Below, one piece after another: positions 55,672 to 64,000 of a stretch of 64,000 bases of DNA (within the stretch, counting starts at the first letter, position 1; every line of letters begins with the position of its first letter). Under the pieces are notes generated by a model. The model had not been told where the DNA came from and made no database searches. It saw nothing but the letters and a program-made list of their open reading frames with translations. Source of the DNA: Neoscytalidium dimidiatum (Eukaryota; Ascomycota; Dothideomycetes; Botryosphaeriales; Botryosphaeriaceae); contig CM074700.1 of NCBI GenBank assembly GCA_037367355.1, forward strand, positions 1,798,001 through 1,862,000, read 5' to 3'. The translations under genes and the position numbers were made by a program.

Positions 55672-56375
55672 ATGCAAGCAGCGGGAACAGCCGACGCAAT
55701 GAATTTCTACCCTGCACCTCCGGCAATCGAGGCAAAGGTCTGGATCCGCATCCCTGATCACCTACACTGCACTAGGCAGCCTACTGAGTTTGTGAGATAC
55801 GATGACGAGCCGAACGGAATGGTGTTCCGGAAAGACGGGTGTTTCGTCGTGGCGGACTACAAACAGGTAGGCTATCTCGCATTTTCCCCTTTCCTTCGGA
55901 CAGCACTAATAGCAGGCGGGAAAGGGAAGGGTCTCATCACTTTTGATCCATCAACAGGGAAAGTGTCTCCCCATCTGACGCGGCGAAACCTCGAACGCTT
56001 CAAAGGCCCCAACGACCTTGTCTACTCCAGCAACGGTGAGCTTTTCTTCACCGACGAAGGCCAGGGTGTTTTGTTCAGTCTTTTGGCAATGCTAGACCTG
56101 ATGGATTAGCGGTCGATGAGGAAGGCATCCCCAAGGTGCGCATCGTGAGTTCCACGGCGGGTTGTGGAAGAAATCTGACCAGTTGTACTTTTGGAGGCAG
56201 GGAAAATCACACCATCTTTGTTACGGATAGCATGGAGGGCAATGTTCAGATAGTTGATTGGCATTGTAGTGGTTGGTGCTGTATTGCCCCGAAGCTCAAA
56301 GATGGCGCAACCTCATACAACGGAGGATTTTGCATTATCATACGCGTCGCCATGGCACCGAGCTTCAATAGATAG
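55672..56375 (+). pseudogene. SMP-30/gluconolactonase-like relic
   Basis: A plausible first exon (55672-55866) is followed by a 63-bp intron (55867-55929) that restores VADYKQ/GLITFDPSTGKV. The next part reads RFKGPNDLVYSSNGELFFTDEGQ, which is the metal-site blade of the SMP-30/gluconolactonase propeller, with N and D of the family motif present. After this the sequence jumps to a piece near the C-terminus (PDGLAVDEEG, then FGGRENHTIFVTDSMEGNV). It skips roughly 80-100 residues that family members have, and the frame changes at the junction, with a TAG at about 56107. An intact enzyme would hydrolyse a sugar lactone; this copy has lost several blades. It lies between TF1 and the dehydrogenase. 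Confidence 0.7.
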
Positions 56376-56420
56376 CTAATAAAATGAAGTGATTGGGGCC
56401 TTTGATACAGCCAAAATGTC

Positions 56421-57407
56421 CTATGATTCCTGCAGGCTCTTCAAATACTGATAGAGATTATCCACCGCAGCCATTGCAGATGTGCGCTGTGCTTCAGACG
56501 TGGCAGCGCCGATATGAGGCGTAGAAACGACGTTTGGAAGCTCCCACAGTGAACCATACTTTCCCTTGGTGGGCGGCTCCTGCTCATGGCAGTCTAATCC
56601 TGCGCCCCAGATGCGTCCCTCCCGCAGTACGCGCTCCAGGTCCTGCTCGTTCACAATGCCGCCGCGCGCAGCATTGATCAGGATAGCTTCCGACTTCATG
56701 CGGCAAAGCCGGTCGTAGGACAGCAAGTCGCGCGTATCATCTGTCAGTGGAATGTGAAGCGTAAGCACATCAGCGGCGGCTACAACCTCGTCCAGATCGG
56801 AGACGCGCTGATGCGGAATGTGGTCCCAGGTAGAAGCTTTTTCAGGTAGATACGGATCATAAGCAATGATCTTCGTGTCGAAGGCGGAGTGAAATATCTG
56901 AGCAACTGTTCGGCCGATGTTGCCCATGCCGATCACACCCAGCGTCCTGCCGTAAAGTGTAAGGCCGCGGCAAGTCTCCTTGAATACCGCCTCCCCGGCG
57001 GATTGCCGCCTCACGATATCAGGCAATTGTCGCGCGACGGCCATAGTGAGTGCTAGTACCAGCTCTGCCACTGCACGTGCATTGGCTCCTGGCGTGTTGA
57101 GAATGGCAATTCCGCGCTCTCCGCAAGCGGCGGCATCGATCTTGTCGGTGCCGACGCCGTGTTTGCCGATAGCCTTGAGGTTTGGGCAACTAGCAATATC
57201 CGCAGCACGCAGCCAGGAGGTGCGAATTAGCAATGCTGTCGCCTTTTCGCGCCATGTATTGAATTCAGGATCGGTGTCTAGAACGACATTGAAGAAGGTG
57301 CGGGCGTGCTCAATGGCTTCTGGATAGAACTTGTCCAGTACGTAGACGGTCGGCTTATCTGCTGCAGTTGGTGCTGATGTAAGGTCCGTAATGCTTGCAG
57401 GAGTCAT
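56421..57407 (-). CDS. D-isomer-specific 2-hydroxyacid dehydrogenase, 328 aa
   Basis: An intact, intron-free ORF. The catalytic-domain halves flank a Rossmann fold with LGVIGMGNIGRTVAQIF (about residues 155-172) and an acidic YDPY after the second strand that favours NAD over NADP. The three catalytic residues are visible: Arg in NAARGGIVNE (about 246), Glu in DCHEQEPP (about 275) and His in STPHIGAATSEA (about 296). The enzyme reduces a 2-oxo acid to the D-2-hydroxy acid or the reverse; SerA- and glyoxylate/hydroxypyruvate reductase-like members look the same at this level. It is divergent from the aldolase gene across 298 bp and is the only undamaged enzyme of the group, so it may serve the same pathway (reducing a 2-oxo acid product). 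Confidence 0.9.
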   Translation of the reverse strand: MTPASITDLTSAPTAADKPTVYVLDKFYPEAIEHARTFFNVVLDTDPEFNTWREKATALLIRTSWLRAADIASCPNLKAIGKHGVGTDKIDAAACGERGIAILNTPGANARAVAELVLALTMAVARQLPDIVRRQSAGEAVFKETCRGLTLYGRTLGVIGMGNIGRTVAQIFHSAFDTKIIAYDPYLPEKASTWDHIPHQRVSDLDEVVAAADVLTLHIPLTDDTRDLLSYDRLCRMKSEAILINAARGGIVNEQDLERVLREGRIWGAGLDCHEQEPPTKGKYGSLWELPNVVSTPHIGAATSEAQRTSAMAAVDNLYQYLKSLQES

Positions 57408-57520
57408 GATGGGAGCTGAATTGCCGCGGCCCTGGAGAGGTAGCTTCCCCGTGGGACTATTTGCAGGCGGGAGAAGGGTGGGATGGTCCCGCTTTGAGAC
57501 TCGGCACGTGTCCGACGCAT

Positions 57521-57533
57521 CGGAGCCTATCCG
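57521..57533. promoter_or_regulatory. CGG-N7-CCG inverted site
   Basis: CGGAGCCTATCCG. The left CGG is shared with an everted CCG-N6-CGG pair starting at 57512. Confidence 0.5.
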
Positions 57534-57547
57534 AGCTCAACCACATT

Positions 57548-57559
57548 CGGACGAGTCCG
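57548..57559. promoter_or_regulatory. CGG-N6-CCG inverted site
   Basis: CGGACGAGTCCG, itself close to a palindrome, with the Ppr1-like six-base spacing. Confidence 0.5.
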
Positions 57560-57705
57560 CTGCAACCAATGCCGAGACTACTTCTCCAGAAAGAATCACC
57601 TCGCACTTCGTTATTCCGTCTTTTGATTCTACCCTGCTGAACAGTCTTGTTCCTCTATCCTGACATACCTTTTCCTGACTTCTCAAACAAAGCTCCAGGC
57701 ACAAT

Positions 57706-58552
57706 ATGGGTTCTCATCCAGAGAAAAAGCCTACCTCCCCAGCCGTGACTGTGAGCAATCCTTTCCGCACCCGCATTTTGGCTGGTCAGGTCACGGCTGT
57801 GATGTCAATCAAATTCATGGTCGGAAATGAGATTGCCATGATGTGCCGACAAGCAGGCATCAGTGGCATGTTCATCGACATGGAGCACTCTTGGTTGGAT
57901 CTCAGCCAAGTTGCCCAGTTGATTTTGGCTTGCAATTGTGCAGGCGTGTCTCCCCTCGTCCGCGCTCCATCCAAATCACCATGGCATATCAGCAGGTTGG
58001 CTGGACGCCGGTGCTGCCGCAGTCATCGTCCCACACGTTGAGACCGTGGAAGAAGTGCGCGACCTGGTTCGTGCGGCCAAGTACGCTCCTCTGGGTCAAC
58101 GTGGCTCCGCCAACAATCAACCAATCCTAAACTTTCAACAAGTACCGACCCGCGTGCAGAACGAGATTCTCAACGCCGAGACCATGTTGATCCCCATGGT
58201 AGAGACACCCGCCGCGGTGGATCTGGCCGAAGATTTCCTGGCGCTCGACGGGGTTGATGGAATTCTGATCGGCTCGAATGACTTGTGCACCGATATGGGA
58301 ATCCCGGGCCAGTACGATAATCCTGCATATCAGGATGCCGTCACAAAGATCGTGATGGCTGGCAAGAAGGCAGGGAAGCCGATCGGCATTGGTGGTATTG
58401 GCGGTAGGCAGGACCTCCTTAAGCAATGGTTTAAGCTGGGTGCGACGTGGTCTCTGAGCGCCAGTGACGGGGCTATTCTGCAGGAGAGTATGAAAAAGGT
58501 TGCTGACGAGTATGAGGTTATCAATGATAGGGTCCAGGCGGTCAGGAGGTAG
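57706..58552 (+). pseudogene. HpcH/HpaI-type aldolase (macrophomate synthase-like), one frameshift
   Basis: The ATG at 57706 opens a frame with MSIKFMVGNEIAMMCRQAGISGMFIDMEHSW and PLVRAPSKSPWHISR. The continuing family sequence (LDAGAAAVIVPHVETVEEVRDL ... GQRGSANNQPILNF) lies in the +1 frame from about 57997 to the stop at 58552. Four bases instead of three separate the Arg codon from LDAG, so a one-base insertion is the simplest explanation; no intron fits. Otherwise the enzyme is complete at about 281 residues. Metal ligands Glu (LIPMVETPAA) and Asp (GILIGSNDL) and the IGIGGIGG turn are kept. The family cleaves 2-oxo-3-deoxy or 4-hydroxy-2-oxo acids to pyruvate or related products with a divalent metal. 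A sequencing error would make it a normal gene. Confidence 0.8.
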
Positions 58553-58568
58553 GCACTTCTTGGGTAGT

Positions 58569-60962
58569 TTAGAGTTCTGGGAGGTCAAAGGTCCAGGCCA
58601 TATTTGAATTTACATACAAGTCACCGTAAGCGTACTCGCCAAGTCCAGCCTCCATATTCCAGAATGTGTCATCATTGAGAAACCCCCATTGTAAAGGATC
58701 TTGGCCCAGGTCAGTGTCTGCATGCAGTTCCAGATCAGCCTCATGAGCCAATGCAGGCCAACTGTTAACTGAGTCGTTGAATACATCGGAGAAGTGTTGC
58801 CGTCCAGATGGGCTTCCCCGAGAAGGAAGGGTGCTAGCACACTGGCCTCTCTGATGTGACTGGATTGCTTCTCGCTCTCCTGGGTAAAGCGGCAGTAGAT
58901 CCGGAGATGGTAAAGAAACGTGCTGAGCTGCTGAAACTCGATCGTGTTCAGCTGGAAAAATTCTCGGTGAAGCATCAAGTGAGGCCATATCCCACTTTCT
59001 CGCGGTATTGCGGTATAGAGCTTCACAGACTGCCACGTAATGCATGGCATCTGGTAATTTGGCTCCCAGACTGCGCAGTGTTGCGTCGCACAACTCCAGC
59101 GTCTCCTTAGTGGCTGCAGATCGCAGGTGGCTTGAAGCAGAAACACAGAACATAATCGATAGGCCGGCTGTGAACATCATCTGAAAGTAGCTCCTGGTAT
59201 GAGTAACCCTACCTTCCTGGAATAATCTCGAGTAGAGTTTAATAGTGCTTTCAGCGGAGTTGAGACATTGATTTAGCAGGTGTTCCGGTGGAATGCCATT
59301 ACGCTTCGGGACGAGTTCCACAGCTCTGCGGATCAATATGAGACGTTCTCTGCAGTACAAGAGGTCGAACCAATCCTGCGACTCGTACAAGGACCTCGGA
59401 TTCTGAAAGATTGGTGCGGAAGCCCTCCATACATCAAGCTCCTGGGTTAATTTATCCACTACTTTGCAAATTTCTCCCGTTAACAAGTGGACCTGGAACC
59501 CGCTATGTTCAGCCGTTCCTGCGAAGCGGGAGAACTCAAAGTGGATATGAGACACTATTTGCCGAAGGCGAATGCATAGAAGGAATATGGACATGTCGGA
59601 TAGTCCGGTAGGGGCCTGTGCCATCCGGAAGGTGTCAAGGTCCGGAAATATCTGCTGAGCAGCCATGATTGCCTCGTCATTCGCGTCTGCGGGAAACCCT
59701 ATCGTGACATCCTTTTCGGCGATGGCAAAAGGTCGGTGAAGGGTATTGGAGCTATATCGGTCAATCATGTAGCATTCCCAGAACACTCGCCGCCGAAGCT
59801 GTTCGCCTATCAAGTCTGATTGTTTTGCAGATGCTTGGTGAAGGCCATGCTCAATGCAGATTCGTATGCACAGATGAGTGATATCCCAAATAGAAGTCCC
59901 TACCATTGCTTCAGTGACGGTGCTATGTTGGAAGCTTGGATTGTGGGTGAGACTGACCGATGTGGTAATATATGCCGAATCTTCCTATCAAAAGAAGATC
60001 CTGAACGGCCTCCAATCCTCTAGCCAGGAAGTTATCCTCAAAATGCTGCATGGCTGCAATGTAATAGCCAAACGGTCCGGCGGTGTGCGACCCACTTCTA
60101 TGCAAAGTTACGGAACCGACAGCCATGATCATGAACGTCCGGAAGAGCTCATGCATTGTTGGGGGATTTATCGTATCTTTGGGTACGAAGATACGTGAGT
60201 AGAGGTCCTCGATTTCCCGTCTTAATAAGAATGGATTCAGATCATGTGGCCCGCTCAGACTGCCAATTACGTCCGGTAAGCGCATTGCTATTGCAGGGTA
60301 CAGGCTTTTGGCATACTAATTGTCAAACAGGATCCGAGCCGCAGGAGGTCCTGGCAGTGGATTAGGTCCCACAGCATTGTCAGACATACAAGATGCCTTG
60401 GCCAGATTGCGCAGCAACTGGGTGTTGTTCTCTCTCCACTCATCGTCTGCAAACAGTAACTTCATGAAGCTTTCGCATATAGCAGCCAGCAAGCTAGTAA
60501 TAACAAGTAAGGAATACTTATCGCGCCTCAGCCCACTCCCCTCAGGAATGTGAGAAGTCTGATGTGGAGTGGCACTCTGAGCACTAGCAGCCTCAACACT
60601 ATCATTGCTAGTGGTGGCGGCCTGCTGAGCTTCTGGAGCGACGGCGGCTTCAGACAGGGCAGAGGCCTTCTGCTCAAGCTGGTGGATGTATCTGTGAAAA
60701 AAAAAAAAGGTGTTAATGTCTTGACTATCAAGACAGAGGTAGACTAACGCTCTCGTCAGAGGCTCAGAGCCATCTCCTACGTAAACGAGGCAATCTATGT
60801 TCGCCTTCGAGCAGGGCGCACATCGCGGCCGGATGCTGTCGCACTATCATCGATTCATTAGCGCTCACGCGGGCTCTTAGGGAGTGGTCTTACCTTAATT
60901 TTTCTCTGCGAACAAACTTGGCAGGCAGGCAAACGGGGCAGACTTCGCAGGAATGTGGACAT
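58569..60962 (-). pseudogene. Zn2Cys6 transcription factor 2, with an in-frame TAG
   Basis: Exon 1 (60962-60894, MSTFLRSLPRLPACQVCSQRKIK) and exon 2 from 60843 join across a 50-bp intron to give CQVCSQRKIKCDSIRPRCAPC and a last Cys, the perfect Zn2Cys6 spacing. A further intron ends in a T-run and CACAG near 60690 and leads to the linker YIHQLEQKASALSEA. The regulatory domain starts RDKYSLLVITSLL. At about 60320 a TAG interrupts the frame between ILFDN and YAKSLYPAIAM; both sides are in the same frame, and CAG to TAG would explain it. After a 58-bp intron (59957-59900) the middle homology region GTSIWDITHLCIRICIEHGLHQ, FWECYMIDRYSS and LHRPFAI runs to the stop at 58569. The stop may be a real null allele. 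Confidence 0.8.
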
Positions 60963-63900
60963 TGCGTTGAAGAAGCCGCGAAGATGGGAGAGGAGGAACC
61001 CGGAGATGCGGGGCGACTTTCCCTGCCTCGCTTACCACTCACTCTTTGCCTCAGAAGCTCAGAGCACAGTTCGCGTCCGACACAATCTACTACTCTCTTT
61101 CAATTGCGTACTTCTGACTAGCCTGCATTTCTTCAGATGTCTCTTACGTGCCGTGCATTGGGACCCCAGAGATGAACCGTACAGGATTCATCGCCCAAGC
61201 GGAAAAGAGCGCACCACTGAAGTCAGCCGGGCAAAATACTTGATTGGAGCGGATGATCCCCGCAGTTTTGTACGCAAATCCATTGACGCCAACACTCCAG
61301 TAGGGCCGAAACAGCCAGACGGCATTGCTCTTGATATAGCTGTAGAGACGAATTTTCGTAAGCTTGACCCCGTTGAGAATTATTGCTTGTGTTACCTCAG
61401 CTAACAGTTAAGTAAGCGGACACTCTCGCGCGAAGTGTCATCATGAAAGATGAGCAATCATTCATGACTTTACGTCCTGAACAGAGCCTCATACGCGTTG
61501 GCGTCCTAATTATAGAGGTCAAGGACCGAGAGTCCGTCGATCTCGAAACTGTTCTGGAAACGGCTCGAAAAGGACTTCATCCGTACAACTGGAGGTCAAG
61601 ACCTTGAACTGGCTTGGGGTCTTCGAATCTTTTCGAAGATTGGCTGCCGAATCGTCCAAGAGAGAGATTTCCTGGCGGGTGATGCATTACACACACATTC
61701 ACCTAAGTCTGGGATTGGAATGAACTTTAGCATACAAGACAGTAAGTATGCCGAAAGCAAATCACTCTATCAGGAACGTATAAGCTGATCATTGTACGAT
61801 CTGGGCTGGAAGATTGCTCATATCGTGAAGTGTCTCACAATAAGCAGAATCCTTGAGTCACATGTAGAACGGCGCGGCCTAACATACCGTCAGCTCGTGG
61901 AATTTGACTAACAGTTCGCTCCAACCTTTGTGTGAATAACGGAGATCTCAACCCGGCACGCGACATCTTTATCATCAGTCTCCCATCCATTAGCTGCACC
62001 GGCATCGAGTATGATGATGGAACATTGGTGGCAAAGTCCATCTCCAAGTAGCACCTGACACTCGATGCTGTGTATAGACGACAAAATCCGGACAATATAG
62101 AATAGGGCCCATAGCAGCGGAGTTCCTGTTGATCTCGAGTAGCGCGCACCAAGTGATGGGCGATCCAGGCTCCCCATCTTTCCTGGAGACTTCACGGACG
62201 CCGACTCACTACAGCGGGTTCGGAAGCTCAGCCAAGCACTCGAGCAGCCCAATTTCTTCCTCCAAAGGACCACACGACATGGATCTCATCTGACGGACTT
62301 TTTAGATACCTTCATCATACGTACTTCTTTCAGAGACAGCACCGACGTGTCCGGCCTGCCCTAGTTCCTGGTCCCAAAGCTATCAACACATTAGACGATT
62401 GATCTAGTATCAGTTGATAACCCTGAATCTAACGATTTCATGCATAGTGACGCATACGAAGGATGCGGAATCAACTGTTCGTCTGGCTGTGTTATTCTAG
62501 TTAGATTGAATACGCATGTCCTATATATTGGCGAATTGGAAGATGTGGATAAGGTGGATAAGGTGATGTCTTGTATCCTAGTTTGTTAGTGTAGATGATC
62601 TCGATAGACTAAGTTGAAAACCTCCAAGTCTCGAAAACGTAGTTCATTTCCCAAATATGGATGTTCCCCTGGTCAATATGTCAGTACCGTCGAAAAGATG
62701 ACGCAAGGAAAACAGGCACGTGCGTGGTACCTGATTGTTTATATATATATGTCGGGAAGAGAGACGGCTTCTCCTCATACAGATCGATATCCATTGAACA
62801 GTCGCCGCTCATACCTGAACTCCTAGCTATGAAGCCTCAGGCAGCTCCTACGGAAAGCCGCCATCAGCATCGCCGTCATCCGGTTCTCAAAAGAAAAACT
62901 TCACACCAGCGCTTCAAGCATCAACCCCATCTCATGTCTTTAGCCTTGCTCTCGGCATTAGGATCCTGCCCAATTCTCCGAGGAGCCATCACAAAGGGAG
63001 TAAGTACGTCATCCACGCGGCGAAAGAATCCCTCCAATTAGCTCACCCAATTGTCCAAAAATAGAGCTATTCGGTACCCGACTAGACGGAAAAAAGAAAA
63101 AGGAAAACTGGTTGAGTGGGCTCCGCAGCGATCTTAGACTAGGTTTTCGACGAAATTCTTTTCTCATCTCCACATGTGGCAACGGATGGGGCGCTGTCAA
63201 CACGAATCGCAAGGATCAGCCGCCTTTCTCAAACAGCCGGTCCCCTCCTTTGCCGTGCGCTTAGATCCGCGCTCGCGCCGCACTCTCCGTCTCTGTTCCT
63301 CCCTTTCCCGCCCCGCCCGCTTCCCTGATCCACGAAGAATCCGTCAGATTGGATGGCATTAGTGTTGCTCATCACAGTATTGGAACAAAATTGGGCATAT
63401 GCTCGCAGGGTATTCATATCCACTCCGTGTACACTGTCCAACAAAGGGTTGACAGAGCAGCTCGTCCAGGACCTAAGCTTTGTTACTTTTGGGCTCACAT
63501 GTAAGATTCATGCGAAGATATCAATGCAGAGAGTCATAGATCCCAGAATGCACATTTGATCGTTGCTTTTTCCCTCGACTTTACCGCTCCTTCCGTACCA
63601 TCCCTCTTCAAGGGTTCGTCCCTCTCCCAACCCACCCAGGACTAACCCAAAATTTCGAACCTTGTTTCCCAAAAAGGGTCATGAACAGGTACCACCCAAA
63701 AAAGATAAGAACGCCGTGAACCCAATGCTTGTATCCCTGCGTTGCGTAAAAGCACCCGCATCCACTATCCAAAAGTATAAAGGTAATTCTCTCCCAAATG
63801 AAACGCCGGGCTAATGCCATTAATGAGGACAGTGCTGATTACACCTCTCCACAAGACCGGTGTATTTACAGAGTACAGGAGAGTGGCGTATCGAACATCT

Positions 63901-64000
63901 GTCCTCTTTTGCTCGTGCAGATATGTTCTTGTGGGTAACGACCAGCGGATGGAGGAGGCGAGAAAAGCTCGAAGAAAGAAACCACGAGTATCAGACTACA
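60963..64000. other. 3 kb without a convincing gene
   Basis: Frames such as 60955-61404, 62661-63041 and 63563-63814 on the plus strand have no recognisable domain. On the minus strand at about 61910-62270 one frame reads GTPLLWALFYIV ... IIILDAGAANG, which loosely resembles ankyrin repeats (G-x-T-P-L-x-x-A; LLDAGA). It is too short and irregular to claim. Composition is normal, not RIPed. No tRNA or LTR was seen. Confidence 0.4.
61908..62180 (-). pseudogene. Possible ankyrin-repeat relic
   Basis: One frame gives GTPLLWALFYIVRILSSI and, about 30 residues on, IIILDAGAANGWETD, matching the turn and helix-2 parts of two ankyrin repeats but not the residues between. It ends at a stop soon after. 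It could be a fragment of a larger NLR or ankyrin gene, or chance. Confidence 0.25.

Larger units (their letters stand above)
57408..57705. promoter_or_regulatory. Bidirectional promoter, dehydrogenase and aldolase
   Basis: 298 bp between two start codons. Its central part holds paired CGG/CCG triplets, the core of Zn2Cys6 binding sites: CCG-N6-CGG at 57512-57523, CGG-N7-CCG at 57521-57533 and CGG-N6-CCG at 57548-57559. Two Zn2Cys6 genes flank this cluster, so these are the obvious candidate targets. The region after 57590 is pyrimidine-rich leader for the aldolase. Confidence 0.6.

Noticed and set aside
63563..63814. 83-codon ORF near the right end
   Set aside because: Pro/Lys-rich with no domain, no splice partners and no conserved motif.

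Overview
The window comes from a filamentous ascomycete (Pezizomycotina; a dothideomycete is my guess, not proven). Three things support this. Introns are short (about 45-140 bp) with GT...AG ends and CTAAC/CTAAT branch points. The gene families include fungal Zn2Cys6 regulators, a HET-domain gene, a Goodbye-type NLR, a tachykinin-family protein and an I78 inhibitor. The repeats carry the CpA-to-TpA scars of repeat-induced point mutation (RIP).

Left block (1-20.5 kb), accessory and repeat-rich. Positions 1-4.9 kb hold a RIP-destroyed LINE (CCHC gag, endonuclease, RT, RNase H), and 4.9-7.9 kb a RIP-destroyed Ty3/Gypsy pol. Inside this old material sits an un-RIPed Gypsy chromovirus (7904-14447) with two identical 385-bp LTRs. 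Its gag/pol is interrupted by single-base frameshifts, but an intact antisense ORF (13333-13968) with its own TATA box lies at its 3' end. The two flanks belong to different old elements and show no target-site duplication. To the right are a RIPed Copia-like gag fragment, an NLR gene cut off after its nucleotide-binding domain and lacking a proper P-loop, and a HET-domain pseudogene.

Central block (20.8-52.1 kb), conserved housekeeping genes: TMA46 (-), OST4 (+), a large AT-hook/C2H2 protein (-), RPL26 (+), VPS25 (+), a coiled-coil orphan (+), an I78-type inhibitor (+), a tachykinin-family regulator-like protein (-), RIC1 (-), KCS1 (-) and a PNPOx-like flavin protein (+). Exon structures could be resolved for nearly all. 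Long spacers (38.1-40.1 and 48.5-51.2 kb) are rich in simple repeats.

Right block (52.6-61 kb), a compact putative catabolic cluster: two Zn2Cys6 activator-like genes flank a gluconolactonase-like relic, a D-2-hydroxyacid dehydrogenase and an HpcH/HpaI-type aldolase. The last two are divergent across a 298-bp promoter with several paired CGG/CCG sites. A lactonase, an aldolase and a dehydrogenase would fit breakdown of a sugar acid or similar 2-oxo acid. Four of the five genes carry a lesion (two frameshifts, one in-frame TAG, one internal loss), so the cluster appears to be decaying unless these are assembly errors. From 61 kb to the end I find no convincing gene.
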